Shown here: positions 21,869 to 34,559 of the stretch, piece after piece
How the letters are laid out: each line of letters starts with the position of its first letter
How positions within the stretch are numbered: position 1 is the stretch's first letter
Origin: Nelumbo lutea
Lineage: Eukaryota; Streptophyta; Magnoliopsida; Proteales; Nelumbonaceae
Length of the DNA: 64,000 nucleotides
Direction: 5' to 3'
Assembly: GCA_022828595.1 (NCBI GenBank)
Contig: JAKGHH010000005.1
Span: 27,788,193-27,852,192, forward strand
Notes under the pieces: generated by a model
What the model was told of the DNA's origin: nothing
The model's input: only the letters and a program-made list of their open reading frames with translations
The model's database searches: none
Position numbers and translations under genes: made by a program

Positions 21869-23615
21869 GAGAGAGGTTCAAAGCCAGGTTCAAATCTTTA
21901 ACCGAAATTGGTCATATCTAAAACTGCACAAATGGGTAGAAGGTGTTCTACCCGATTTGCACAGATAAGAGATTTTCTGGGGAATCGGTTCCCAGATTAA
22001 GGGCTATTGATCTAAAAGTAAATTTTATAAATCTGAATTATATTTAGAATGGTTCTTTATATTTTTCTTGATTTATGGGTTGTTCGTATGATGGAGATCA
22101 TAATCATGATTGGCGCAAGAAATCTGCGCTTTCTAGTTCTTTTACATTCTTGTTTGTAATTAATTTTTTTTTTATTTTTTTGACTGAATGTATAGGAATT
22201 TGATTTGATGTAATATTAATAGAAAATTAGGGTATTTCTATTTTATTTCAATCAAGATCGAAGTTGATTGTGTAGAAGGAAGGATTTTCGCAGATTAGGG
22301 TTCGCCCATCTACGATTTGCAGTTTGAGAAACAGCAAGCTGCGAACTAACCTTTGTTTTGCAGGGTAGCAGATCTACGAACAACCCTTGTACTGATTCTT
22401 GATTGTCTTTATCAGTAATTTAATTTCAGATCATAATCTTGAATTAAATCTTGAATTAAAAATCAGATTGGACCAAATCTGTGCTTCGATGAGGGGTGTT
22501 CTCAGCCCTAATTTTTCATTCTTGGGTCCAGGAGTTGATGTTTAATTGCAGATCTAATTCGGCCCACACCTATAAAACCCAGTTTTAATGTGTTAAAACT
22601 GCTTTAGCCCATTAACTACATAAAAGCTATATGGGACGAACTGCTCTTTCCTATTCAGCCCATATACCTAGATAATATTAATCAATAATATTATGGATTA
22701 TTATGGGCTTTAATAATGGATTTTACAGATACTAATTGATTGGATCAATTTTATCCCTGCATGTGATGTATGGATGTGTGATGTGCAACGTTCATGGGCC
22801 ATAAGTACTTGGCCCATGCTGATACGATAGTGGCTCTTGCACACACCATGGCTGAATGCACATCACTGCCATGGTGTCCTTAAGATCATTGGATGATCTC
22901 CCTTCGTGGTGGGCCCCACACCTCTCCAAGAGGAATTGTGCAGAACCCTAGCCGTTTAGGGCCCATCGAAATCTGGCTTTATGAAAGTCAGTGGAAGCCA
23001 CTTTGGATTGAACTAAATTAAACTAGGGTGTAATAATTTTGTTCCCTCCTGAAATATGAGTGCAAGTGATAGGGAGATTCATATGATGAACTCTTTAAAG
23101 GCCTTCCATCATTAGCATGATAATGGGTCCTTCAGTAATAAGGAAACACACCAAAAAATTGGACTATCCATTTGCTGTTGGATCTGTTGGAATGTTTCAT
23201 AAGATGATAGGGGTGTCATAGACCGATGTGGGAGGAGCCTATCCTAAAATGGAAGACTCTCTCACAGTACCTTGGCGTTCATGAATATGATGGATGAGTA
23301 CTCACTAGATAGAAAAGTTTAACCTAAAATGGCAATGAACCTTGTTTAATAGAGGCCAAAGTGAAAGCTCATACGATGAGTGGATATGATCCTTCACAGA
23401 AAGGTGGTGGGGTTATGCATCTGAAACAGTTGGCTCCATGCACTCTATGTGATTTCCCACATTTCCAGAGACATAATTCACAGTCTCCGTCACTGAGATG
23501 GGAGGAAAATCTGAGAGATGAATAAATGGAAATGGAACATAGATTAAAAGCCATATCTATGTAGATAACATGAAATCAAATAAGGTTGTGGACTAATATT
23601 TGCTTTTTATCAGAA
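21869..23615 (+). other. Copy B non-coding leader
   Basis: About 1.75 kb between primer site and gag start. It contains two inverted repeats conserved in copy A: catgggcc/ggcccatg (22793-22818) and acaccatgg/ccatggtgt (22843-22877). No shared coding frame. Confidence 0.65.
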
Positions 23616-24600
23616 ATGGCAAATGAACAATTCGCTAAACTATTGGACGACAACAAAATTAAGGGCCCAAACTATGCTGACTGGTACCGTAACCATATGT
23701 TGATCCTCATTTCAAAGAAGTTGGACAAAGTAGCTAAGAATCTTGCCCCGAAACATCCGGGTGATAAGACTTCTGAGGCCCGTGGGAGGGACTACCAGGA
23801 ATGGGAAGAGAAAATTTCCCTAGCCCGCTGCTACATCATAGCCTCCTTGGATAATCCAATACAGTGACAGTTCGATCAGATCGAATTGTCCAAGGATATA
23901 TTGGATAGTCTAAGGATGATGTACGAAGAGCAGAATCGTTCTACTCGGCAGAAGATCTTGAATCAGTTCATGACTGTGCAGATGTCCAAGAACCAACAGG
24001 TTCATGACCATTGTCTCAAGATGATGGGTTATATTAATGAACTTGAGGCTCTTGGATCCGGGCTTGACCATGTCACATAGGTGGATGCCATCCTAAATTC
24101 TCTACCTCTTTCCTTCAATCAGTTCATCATGAACTATAACATGAACAAGCTAAATGTTAGCATCCAGGAACTCAACAATATGTTGCATAGGGTCGAGGAA
24201 CTGATTAAGAAGGATGAGCCCATTTCTATGCTTGTTGAATCTGACAAATCGGGCAAGAAGAAGAGGAAGGCAAAGAGAAAGCCTCAGATGAAAGCTACAA
24301 ACTCCAAGAAGAAGAAGAAAGACAGAGCATCAGATGTTTGTCACTTCCGCAAACAGGCCGACCACTGGAAGAGGAACTGTCCTCAGTACATGGATTCCAA
24401 GAGACAAGGTAATTTCGAATCCTGTGTCATAGAAACCATTTTGTTGGTAACTTCTGTTTCTTGGTGTATTGTCTCCGGGGCTTCGACCCATGCGTGTAAC
24501 TCACTGCAGAGGTTTAGGATAAGCAAAAGACTGAGTGACGTAGAGGTGACTCTTTACTTGGGACTTCTGCAAGTGTTGCAGCTACAGCTATAGGAATTGT
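23616..24600 (+). pseudogene. Copy B gag and protease
   Basis: Starts MANEQFAKLLDDNKIKGPNY. The first in-frame stop is TGA after DNPIQ, and a TAG falls after DHVT (near 24080). The zinc knuckle at about 24340 reads CHFRKQADHWKRNC, so its second Cys has become Arg. It is followed by a Lys-rich nucleocapsid segment and by WCIVSGASTHACNS, where the protease Asp of DSGA is replaced by Val. Both changes would inactivate the protein even without the stops. The start ATG was chosen because copies A and C start at the same point. Confidence 0.85.
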
Positions 24601-24639
24601 AGAGTTAATTTTCAGAGAATGAACTATTGTACTGAAAGA

Positions 24640-25700
24640 TTGTCTTTATGTACAAAATTTGAGAAGAATTTTGATTTCTGTTTCAAAACTATGTGCGAGT
24701 GGATATTCTGTTTTCTTCAGTAATACAATTACTATTAAAAGAAATAACAAATTCCTCGCATACGAAGAACTTGAGAATGGTCTTATGTTCTCCATCCTTC
24801 TCTAGAAACTAACATAACCGAAACTACATTGGGTGACATTCCCAAGAAAAGAACCCATGATACAGTTAATCCCATGTGCCTGTGGCATTACCGACTTGGC
24901 TATATTAACATAGATCATATCACAAGGTTGGTAAAGGATGGTCCTTTGAATTTTCTAACTGTAGAAGATCTTCTAGCTTGTGAACCTTGACTTCAATGAG
25001 GGTAAGATGACAAAACAACCATTTAATGGTAAGCCTGAAAGATGTACAGGCACGCTTGACCTTATACATACTGATGTATGTGGTACCATGAGTGTTAGGA
25101 CACGTAACCAGCACGTTTATTTTATAACATTCACCGATGATTACTCTCGGTATGGTTACGTGCACCTAATGAGACACAAGTATGAATAATTTGAAAAGTT
25201 CAAAGAGTTCAGACAGGAGGTTGAGAAACAATTAGGGAGAGAAATTAAGACCCTTTGATCAGATCGAGGTGGCAAGTATCTCTCTGACGAATTCAGAGAC
25301 TACTTAAAGGTCAATGGGATAGTATCACAGCTAACTCCTCCTATTACACCACAATTAAATGGTGTGTCAGAGAGGAGGAACCAGACTTTATTGGATATAG
25401 TCCGATCACTTCTCGTACACTCAGAGTTACCCACATCCTTTTGGGGTAACGCATTAGAGACTGCGATATATGTGTTGAACTGAGTTTCAACCAAATCAGT
25501 TCCGAAGACTCCCTATGAGCTTTGGATCGGTAAGAAACCAAGTGTGAGACACTTGAAGATTTTGGGTTGTTCGGCACATGTTAAAAGAATGAGTGTAGAT
25601 AAATAGGAATCCAATACCAGTCGTTGCCTATTCATAGGCTACCCCAAAGGCTCTGTGGGTTACCTATTCTATGACCTAGGAGAATAGAAGGTGTTCTATA
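24640..25700 (+). pseudogene. Copy B integrase
   Basis: Fragments of the copia integrase in order: the GPREINTEGRASE-type zinc-binding region (CLWHYRLGYIN near 24880, in shifted frames), GKMTKQPFNGKPE near 25005, DLIHTDVCGTMSV with the first catalytic Asp near 25060, and FITFTDDYSRYGYVHL near 25125. [20 protein letters not shown] with the catalytic Glu region lies near 25330. Multiple stops (for example TAA after KYE at 25187) break the frame. Integrase would insert the element copy into the chromosome. Confidence 0.8.
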
Positions 25701-25884
25701 GCCGAAATTCCCATTCTTGGAAGATGATTACATCCTGAACAATCATCGTCAAGAAGTTGTTCTTGATGAGGAGAGCTCAAGGGTAGTGGGAGATGTCCCA
25801 CAAGCTCCAGGTAATGACCAACCTAGAAGATCTACCCGGGTTTCCAAGCCTCCAGTTCGTTTCGGCTATGACTAGGATAGTTAC

Positions 25885-26730
25885 TTGGTGGAAGCCACGA
25901 TCAGTGAGGAGGATCCCGTGACTTATATGGAAGCTACGTTGGATATAGATTCCTTGAAGTGGGTAGATGCCATGAGAGCTGAGATGGACTCAATGGAAGC
26001 CAATGGAGTATGGACTCTAGTAGATCCGCCCCCTGGGGTAAAAGCAATTGGTTGCAAATGGATCTATAAGAGGAAGAATGGCCCCGATGGTAATGTTGAG
26101 ACCTAGAAGGCTCGTCTTGTGGTGAAAGGGTACACTCAAAAAGAAGGAATTGATTATGAGGAAACATTTTCGTCAATAGCCATGCTTATGAGATTTGGCA
26201 AATGGATGTCAAAACTATGTTCTTAAATGGAGATCTTAGTGAAGATATCTATATGCAGCTACCGCAAGGTTTTATAGTTGCGGGTCAGGAACACATGGTA
26301 TGTAAATTAAATAGATCTATGTATGGACTTATGCAAGCTTCTAGGAGTTGGAACATCCGGTTTGACTTTACTATCAAAAGGTTTGACTTTGAAAACCTGA
26401 ATGAGCCTTGTGTTTACAAGAAATTCAATGGAGATAAGGTAACGTTCTTGGTTTTGTATGTGGATGACATTCTACTCATTGGGAATGATGTAGGAATGTT
26501 GACTACGGTGAAAGTTTGGCTTTCACAGCAATTCTCCATGAAAGATCTTGGAGAAGTGTCATATATACTGGGTCTTCAACTCTATAGAGATACACAATCT
26601 TCTTATATTGACAAGATAGTCAGAAGATACAACATGGAGAACTCCAAAAAGGAAATGTTCCTTTCAGGCATGGAGTCACTCTCTCTGAGGGCATGTCTTC
26701 CAAGACTCCCGAGGAGATTGAGGGCATGAA
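25885..26730 (+). pseudogene. Copy B reverse transcriptase
   Basis: Starts in the [20 protein letters not shown] block and continues through [20 protein letters not shown] deletion near 26175 removes the segment with [10 protein letters not shown]. It continues with QMDVKTMFLNGDLSEDIYMQ, RSMYGLMQASRSWN and an intact catalytic LYVDDILLIGN block near 26455. The sequence between 26595 and 26610 is also shortened compared with copy C. The YVDD site is preserved but the frame is broken at least twice. Confidence 0.85.
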
Positions 26731-26849
26731 GGATGTTCCCTATGCCTCAGCCGTAGGTGTGGTAAGTAGATTCCAGGCCAACCCAGGGTAGGAGCATTGG
26801 ACTACTATGAAAAACATACTCAAATACCTTTGAAGGACAAAAGAGTTTT

Positions 26850-27343
26850 GTCTGGTATTTGATGGTAGTTCACTACAGATTTAGGGGTATACTGATGCCA
26901 ACTTTCAGTCAGATCCAGATAATAGAAAGTCTACATCTGGGTATGTTTTTACGATAGGATCGTGTGTTGTTTGCTGGAAAAGCAACAAACAGGGGTCAAC
27001 GACAGATTTCACAACCGAATCTGAATACATTGCTGCAAGTGAAGCTGCCAAATAAACTATATGGATGAAGAAGTTCATTCATGAATTGGGAGTAGTTCCA
27101 TCCAGCACATCACCCATTCCACTGTTGTGTGACAACATTGGAGCTATTGCTCAGGGTAAGGAGTCACGAGCACACTCGAAGTCGAAGCATATCGAGTGGA
27201 AGTACCACGTACTACAGGAGATAGTTGGAAGAGGAGATGTCCTAATTCAGAAGGTAGAATCAGTGGAAAATGTAGCAGACCCATTGACTAAGCCACTAAC
27301 ACAAAAAGTGTTTGAGAAACACGTGGAAAGCATGGGACTCTAG
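26850..27343 (+). pseudogene. Copy B RNase H
   Basis: In mixed frames: GYTDANFQSDPDNRKSTSGY (26890-26945), an ESEYIAASEAAK block near 27020, then FIHELGVVPSSTSPIPLLCD, NIGAIAQGKESRAHSKSKHI, EWKYHVLQEIVGRGDVLIQK and ADPLTKPLTQKVFEKHVESM up to the TAG at 27341. This is the canonical copia pol C-terminus. It is interrupted by stops in its first half. Confidence 0.85.
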
Positions 27344-27780
27344 CTTATACCAGATTGGACCTAAATGAATAAAGTAGATATTTGATTCATGTTATTATAG
27401 TGTGTTTCTGTGTAATATCCTAAAACTGGACACATATGAGACTCGTATTAGTTTAGAATCTTCATAGCCGTACAAGGATATCCAACTGGGCAGTAGTTTG
27501 GAGGATAAGTGAGCACATGGACTTAATGGGCCTAAAGCCCAATTCGAAGTGGTTTAATATGATTAATTAAAGAGGGGCGGTTTTGAGATTTAGATCAGCA
27601 GATAGGACAAGGTATTGTTCCTATCCACTCAAAGAGTCTATATCCAAATGGAGATTTGGATCAGGAAACTCCTAATTAGATTAGGAGGGCTAATATTTAT
27701 CTGCAGATAAGATAAGGGATTATCCTTATCTCTTCAAGAGAGTCCAGATCCAAATATAAGATTTGGATTAGGAAACTCCT
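27344..27780 (+). repeat. Copy B 3' LTR remnant with internal deletions
   Basis: After the pol stop the sequence passes directly from gacctaa into atgaataaag, skipping the polypurine tract and the LTR start that copy C keeps. The deletion has a short taa microhomology. A later deletion joins the 5' third of the LTR to a part near 27475. It ends in ggaaactccta and meets copy C at about 27781. Confidence 0.7.
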
Positions 27781-29578
27781 AATGATGTACTTTTGACGTT
27801 TATTGTAAATGAATAAAGTGCATATTTGATTCATGTTTTTGTGGTTTGTTTCTATATTATACCCTTAAACTAGACACTTAATGAGACTCGTGTTAGTTTA
27901 GAATGCTCACAGTTAGTGGGTCGGTCTGGGGAGACCTATCCTCATAAGGCTAACACTGATGTGCCACCAAGTCTGTTGGGGTGGCCTATCTCAGCCACCA
28001 GGGTGAGACCCAAGGCACATGCAGTGTAGGATTAATTGAATCTTTGAACCAGACCAGATTTCCAGTATTGCCCTGGACCTTGGAGATTAATGGGCAAAAC
28101 TGGAAAGTTACACCTGACCCTAGACTCGGTTATGATGCTGCACTAGGTGTCAGATTGGGTTGTCTTTGATGTACCAATCAGTGAGATCCTTAGCGGGGTT
28201 CAAAACCTAGGTATGTTGGGACAGTTTGAGAAATCATCTGAGTGGGTGATCATAGTGACAAGATCATCCCCTTTGTCGGACAAAGGTAATGATCGGGGAT
28301 GCACTCTCTCTGATGGAAACCAAGACTGTCGACAACCGATTTCAATCGTTGAGATTTGTTTTGCAAAATATGTTTTATATGAGATAAAAGTATATATATT
28401 ACGGTTTCTAAAATTTTTGCAAAAGGTTTTAATTCCCATGATCCACATAAGCAGAGAGTGCAACACTGTTCTTTGCAGCCGAGGGAGAAGTCCTCTCTTG
28501 TCGGGCAGTGTTTGATCATTATGGGCTAAGAGGTTAAGTGTAAGGCTACTGAGGATAATACCTTATGGGCTAATCTTGCATCTGCCCATAGTCCCTGGGT
28601 TTTATAAGGTGGTTTGGCCCAAGGACCACTTAATGTAAGTGTTAGGCCCAATAGAAGCCCATGTGATGGGTTTCAGGGGGTGCACTGTCCACAACAGTGT
28701 ATTCGGCTAGGCCTTGTAACAAAGGCTGGGCCGAACCCATGTGGCTGATGTGTAGATCAATGCTTGGGTCCCATGCCACACAAAGAAGCCCAACTGGGCA
28801 GCAGTTTGGAAGCAGTTTGAGCACATATACTTATTGGGCTTAAAGCCCATTTTGAACTGGTCGGTTTTAATTAGTTAAATAGAGGGGGCGGATCTAGGAT
28901 TAAATCAGCAGATAGGATAGAATCCTACCCTATCCACTCAGAGAGACCAAATCTGAATACAGATCTGGAAACTTCCTGATAAGATCAGGAGAAGGCTGAT
29001 CTCTTTAAGCTTGTAAAACAGGAAGGGGGGAACCATCCAGATCATCCCAAAAATTCCAGAGACACCAGATCTCGAATTATAGAGAGAAGAATACACAGTG
29101 TGACTACGCCTTCTCCTTGTGATCCCTCCCTACCGCCGTCATACTGCCAGTACGTTCTCCAACATTGTAGGAGTGATCAAGATTGGATCTTGACATCATT
29201 CTTTGCTCAAAGGCTGATAGGAAGTTGTGCTCACTGCCTCCATTGGATTCTTGCTGAAGAATTTGGTTCGTAGGATGGACCCTGCTGATTTTGCTCCTCC
29301 ATCCACTGTGTCATCTTCAGTGGGAGTATTCTTTGGTGATCTTCTTTGGGCGTGAACACCTCCATTGAGAGATATTATTTCTCTGTATTAGGTATATCTC
29401 TCTCCTAGTATTTCGTTTCAAATCTGGTTTGATTCATGGTTCAAGATTGATCATTGAAAAATATGATTTTTCTAAAATAGGGAATGCGATTCCCAGTTGA
29501 AGGGAGAGAAATTTTTGAAATTTGCCCACCCTATTCCACTCGTTTTGGGCGTCCATGTGATGGATCTTATATCCTTCA
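27781..29578 (+). repeat. Copy C 5' LTR (1.8 kb, start truncated)
   Basis: Matches 35184-37092 with one ~115-base gap and scattered substitutions. It ends tggatcttatatccttca at 29578, directly before the primer site. Where copies A, F and S have a clear TATA box (attataaatagg), this LTR has cttgtaaaacagg (near 29010). Confidence 0.85.
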
Positions 29579-29579
29579 G

Positions 29580-29594
29580 TGGTATCCGAGCCAG
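29580..29594 (+). promoter_or_regulatory. Primer-binding site, initiator-tRNA-Met type
   Basis: TGGTATCCGAGCCAGG follows the LTR end by one base. It differs by one base from TGGTATCAGAGC, the site complementary to plant initiator tRNA-Met used by most plant copia elements. It marks the 5' LTR boundary. Confidence 0.85.
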
Positions 29595-31298
29595 GTTCAA
29601 ATCTTGAACCAAACAAACCAAATCTGAATTCTGCGCAAATACGTAGAAGGTGTTCTACTCGATTTGCGCAGTTTAAAGTTTTTTTTGGGAAATTTGTTCC
29701 CAATTAATGGGCGAATGATGTGAAATTAATTTTTATAAATCTGGAATTTATTTAGAATTGTTCTTTATTATTTTCTTGATTTATGGGCTATTCGTACAAC
29801 TAGAGATCGAAATCTTGATTGGCGTAGTGAACCTGCGATTTGCAGTTTCTATTCATGCATTCTAGTCTGTAAATAATTTTTTTTATTTTCTAGACTGAAT
29901 GTATAGGATTCGATCTGATGTAATATTAATAGAAAATTAGGATTTCTATTTATTTTATTTTGGATTGAAGCTGGCGGCGCAGGAAGGAGATTTCGTAGAT
30001 GGAAAAATCGTTATCTGCGATTTGCAGTTTGAGAAACTGCAAACTGGGATCTAACCTTTGTTTTGTAGGATGGAATGTGCGAATAGCCCTATCTAACCGA
30101 TTCTTTCTTGATCTTTTATCAGTAATTAATTTCAGATTAATTCTTGATTTAAATCTTTAATTAAAGATCAAACCCTAGACCCATTCGAACCAGATTGGTC
30201 CAAATTGGTTGGACCGAATCTAGGGTTCGATCATGGCTGAATGTCAGCCCTATTTTTCCCACTAATGGGCCTGAGGATTGATAATTAATTAAGTGTTTAA
30301 TTCGGTCCAACCTGTAAAGGCCCAGTTTTAAGTTGTTAAAACTGCTAAAAGCCTACTTCGCGGTTAAAGCTATATGGGCCGAACTGATCAACCCTAATTC
30401 AACCCATATACCTAGATAATATTAATGGTTAATATTATGGATTAAAATGGGCTTCAAATGGGCTTTACAAATATTTAAATTATTGGATCAATTTATCCTT
30501 GCATGTGATGTATGGATGTGTGATGTGCTTCGAGCATAAACCATAAGAATTTGGTCCATGTAGTTTCGACAGTGGCTCTTGCGCACACCATGGCTGAATG
30601 CACATCATTGCCATGGTGTCCCTTTTGGTCATTGGATGACCTCCCTCTGTGGTGGGCACCACACCTCCTGAAGAGGACACGTGTGGAACCCTAGCCGATT
30701 TGGGCCCACCAAAATCTGGCTTTCTGAAAGTTAGTGGAAGCCACTTTTGGTTTGACCTAGATCAAACTAAGGCATAATTACTGTTCCCTCCAGCTAATAT
30801 GAGTGCATGTGATAGGGAGATTCATATGATGAACTCTCTAAAGGCCTTCCATCATTTGCTATTGGGCTTGTCTGAGTGTTTCATAAGATGATAAAGGCGT
30901 CATACACCGATGTGGGAGGGGCTTCACCAGAAAATGAGAACTCTCTCATGGTACCTTGGCGTTCACGAATATGATGGGTAAGCAATCACTGGACAGAAAA
31001 ATTTACCTGAAAATGACTCTGAACCTTGTCTAATAGAGGCCAAAGGGAAAGCTCATGTGATGAGTAGATATGATCCTTCACAGAAAGGTGGTGGGGTTAT
31101 GCAACTGAAACAGTTGGCTCCATGCACCCTATGTGATTTCCCACATTTCTAGAGATAACTCGTAGTCTTCGTCATTGAGATGGGAGGGAAATCTCAGAGA
31201 TGAATAAATGGGAATGGAACGTAGATTAAAAGCCATTTCTATGTAATGAACATGAATCAAATTAGGTTGTGGACTGATGTTTGCTTTTTTATCAAAAA
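29595..31298 (+). other. Copy C non-coding leader
   Basis: About 1.7 kb without a conserved frame. It keeps the acaccatgg/ccatggtgt inverted repeat (30585-30593 and 30611-30619) found in copies A and B. The catgggcc/ggcccatg pair of those copies is decayed here (cataaacc/ggtccatg, 30535-30560). Confidence 0.65.
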
Positions 31299-32290
31299 AT
31301 GGCAGACGGACAATTTGCAAAGCTTCTTGATGACAACAAGCTGAAGGGCCCAAACTATGCCAACTGGTATAAGAACCTTATGCTGGTCCTAACTTCTGAA
31401 AAGTTAGACAAAGTGGCCAAAAATCCTGCCCCGGAGCATCCGGGTGATAGGGCTTCTGAGGCCCGAAGGAGAGATTATCAGGACTAGGAGGAGAAAAACT
31501 CCCTTGCCCCGGTGTTACATCATTGCCTCATTAGACAATCCGATATAGAGGCAGTTCGATCATATCGAGCTCACCAAGGACATATTGGATAGTTTGAGAA
31601 TGATGTATGAAAAGCATAATCATTCTACTCGTCAAAAGGTCTTGAAACAGTTCATGACCACTCAAATGTCCAAAGGGCAATAAGTTCACGACCATTGTCT
31701 TCGGATGATGGGCTACATCAATGAGCTTGAAGCTCTTGGATCCGGGCTGGATCTTGCGACCCAGATAGACGCCATCCTTAATTCTTTGCCTCCTTCGTTC
31801 ATCATGAATTATAACATGAACAAGGTGAATGTCAGCTTGCAAGAGCTCAACAACATGTTGCAACGAGCAGAAGAACTGATTAAAAGGATGAGCCTGTAGC
31901 TATGCTTGTTGAAGCTAGCAAGACGGGCAAGATATAGAGGAAGGCAAAGAAGCCTTAGAAGAAAGCCACTAAGGGAAAGAAGCAGAAGAAAGACAAAGCA
32001 TCGGATGCCTGTCACTTCTACAAGAAGACCGGCCACTAGAAAAAGAATTGTCCTACCTACCTGGAATCCAAGAAAGGTAATTTCGAATCTTGTGTTATAA
32101 AAACCAATTTATTGGTAGCTTTTGCATCCTGGTGTATTGACTCCAGGGCTTCAACTCATGCATGTAACTCACTGTAGGGGTTCAAGGTAAGCAGAAGGCT
32201 GAGTGAGGGAGAAGTTACGCTCTACTTGGTGACTTCTACAAGTGTTGCAGCCGTGGCCATAGGAACCGTGGAGTTAGTTTTTAGAGAATG
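31299..32290 (+). pseudogene. Copy C gag and protease
   Basis: Starts MADGQFAKLLDDNKLKGPNY and keeps the same blocks as copies A and B. A TAG replaces Trp at RDYQD.EEK (31486) and a TAG replaces Gln after DNPI. One frameshift lies near 31510 (an extra C in ccccggtg). A TAA sits before VHDHC, and a TAG replaces Trp in the zinc knuckle CHFYKKTGH.KKNC, whose second Cys has become Tyr. The protease start WCIDSRAST is near 32135. Nearly all lesions are C-to-T or G-to-A relative to the sister copies. Confidence 0.85.
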
Positions 32291-32299
32291 AACAATTGT

Positions 32300-33250
32300 A
32301 CTCAAAGATTGTCTTTATGTACAAAATTTAAGAAGAAATTTGATTTCCATCTCAAAATTGTGTGTAGATGGTTACTCTGTCTTCTTCAATAATACGATTA
32401 CTATTAAAAGAAATAATAGATTCATCTTATACGGGGAACTGGAGAACAGTCTCTATGTTCTACATCCTTCTCTAGAAACTAACATAACCGAAACTACGTC
32501 GGCTGAAATCCCCAAGAAGAGAGCCCGTGATACAGTTAATGCCACGTGTTTGTGGCATTACCGACTTGGCCACATCGGTGTTGACCGAATCACAAGGTTG
32601 GTAAAGGATGGTCCTTTGGATTTTCTAACTGTAGAAGATCTTCCCACTTGGGAGCCTTGCCTACAGGGCAAGATGACAAAACGGCCATTTAACGGTAAGC
32701 CTAAAAAATGTACATGCACACTTGACCTTATACATAGTGATGTATGTGGTCCCTTGAGTGTTAGGACACGCAATCAACACGTGTATTTCATCACCTTTTC
32801 TGATGATTTCTCATGATATGGTTACGTGTACCTAATGAGACACAAGTCTGAATCCTTTGAAAAGTTCAAAGAGTTCAGACAAGAGGTTGAGAAATAGTTA
32901 GGGAGAGAAATTAAAGCCCTTCAATCAGATCGAGGTGGTGAGTATCTCTTTGACGAATTCAGGGACTACTTAAAGGACAATGGGATAGTATCACAGTTGG
33001 CTCCTCCTACTACACCACAACTTAACGGTGTTTCAGAGAGGAGGAATATGACCTTATTAGATATGGTCCGGTCACTTCTCATATACTCAGAGTTCCCACA
33101 TCCTTTTGGGGTTACGCATTAGAAACTGCGATTTACGTGCTGAATCGGGTTCCAACCAAATCGGTTCCAAACACTCCATATGAACTTTGGACCGGAAAGA
33201 AACCAAGTGTCAGACACTTGAAGATTTGGGGTTGTCCGCACACGTTAAAA
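32300..33250 (+). pseudogene. Copy C integrase
   Basis: An open stretch at 32340-32816 carries NATCLWHYRLGHIGVDRIT (zinc-binding His/Cys region), EPCLQGKMTKRPFNGKPKKC, DLIHSDVCGPLSVRTRNQHV with the first catalytic Asp, and FITFSDDFS. A TGA then replaces the Arg of the family's SRYGYVYL. It continues with SDRGGEYLFDEFRDYLKDNG (second catalytic Asp, near 32925) and [13 protein letters not shown] (catalytic Glu region, near 33015). A deletion near 33100 shifts the frame. Confidence 0.85.
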
Positions 33251-34556
33251 GAACGAGTGCAGACAAATTGGAATCCAAGACCAGTTGCCTATTCGTAGGC
33301 TACCCGAAAGGCTTTGTGGGTTACCTATTCTATGACCCTAGTGAGCAAAAGGTGTTCTGCAGCCCAAATGCACAACTCTTGGAAACCGATTACATCTTGG
33401 ACACCAATTGTCAGGAAGTAGTTCTTGATGAGGAGAGCTCAAGAGCAGTGGGAGATGACTCACAAGTTCCAGGTAGTGACCAACCTAGAAGATCCACTCA
33501 GGTATCTAGGCCGCCAGTCCGTTATGGTTATGACCAGGATAGTTACCTGGTGGAAACCTTGACTAGTGAAGAGGATCCCGTGACTTACACGAAAGCTATG
33601 TTAGACATAGATTCCCAGAAGTGGGTGGAGGCCATGAGAGCTGAGATGGACTCAATGGAGACCAATGGAGTCTGGACTCTAGTAGATCCGCCCTCCGGGG
33701 TAAAAGCAATTGGTTGCAAATGGACTTACAAGAGGAAGAAGGGCCCGATGGTAGGGTTGAGACCAACAAAGCTCGTCTGGTGGCGAAAGGGTACACTCAG
33801 AAAGAAGGCATCGATTATGAGGAAACCTTTTCTCCTGTGGCCATGCTTAAATCCATTAGGATCCTTGTAGCTGTAGCAGCATACCATGATTACGAGATTT
33901 GGCAAATGGATGTCAAAACTGCGTTCCTGAATGGAGATCTTACTGAAGATATCTATATGCAGTAGCCGCAAGGCTTCATTGCTGCTAGTCAGGAACACAT
34001 GGTAAGTAAACTTAACAGATCCATTTATGGATTTAAGCAAGCTTCTAGAAGTTGGAACATCCGTTTTGACTCTGTTGTCAAATCATTTGACTTCAAGCAG
34101 AATCCGGATGAACCCTGTGTTTACAGGAAATCCAGTGAGGATAAGGTTACTTTCTTGGTTTTGTATGTAGATGACATTCTACTCATAGGGTATGATGTAG
34201 GAATGTTAACTATGGTGAAAGTATGGCTTTCACAGCAATTCTCCATAAAAGATCTTGGAGAAGCCTCCTATATACTGGGTCTTCGACTCTATAGAGATAG
34301 ATCGAATCGGATAATAGGATTATCCCAATCTGCTTACATTGACAAAATAGTCAAAAGATACAGCATGAAGCACTCCAAGAAAGGAAATGTTCCTTTCAGG
34401 CATGGAGTCACTCTCTCCAAGAAGATGTCTCCCAAGACTTCTGAGGAGATTGAGGGCATAAAGGACGTTCCCTATGCCTCTGTCGTAGGGAGCATCATGT
34501 ATGTCATGTTGTGCGCTCGCCCTGACATTGCTCAGGCAGTGAGTGTGGTAAGATGA
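33187..34556 (+). pseudogene. Copy C reverse transcriptase and linker
   Basis: The first part (33187-33870) is the integrase C-terminal linker (GYPKGFVGYLFYDPSEQKVF) followed by [20 protein letters not shown] and [14 protein letters not shown] one-base loss near 33745 shifts the frame, which resumes with [40 protein letters not shown] and [24 protein letters not shown] at 33963 precedes PQGF. The section at 33999-34556 has RSIYGFKQASRSWNIRFD, the intact catalytic VLYVDDILLIG block near 34165, and ASVVGSIMYVMLCARPDIAQ. Confidence 0.88.
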
Positions 34557-34559
34557 TTC

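Larger units (their letters stand above)
21587..27780 (+). mobile_element. Tork-like copia, copy B (chimeric, near full length)
   Basis: Consists of only the last ~280 bases of a 5' LTR, a full leader, gag, integrase, RT, RNase H and a rearranged 3' LTR remnant. The left junction joins copy A's protease region to LTR sequence; the right junction meets copy C's LTR at about 27781. Same orientation as A and C. Each gene carries stops. By RT and RNase H similarity it belongs to the Tork-type copia lineage (inference from remembered family features). Confidence 0.85.
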
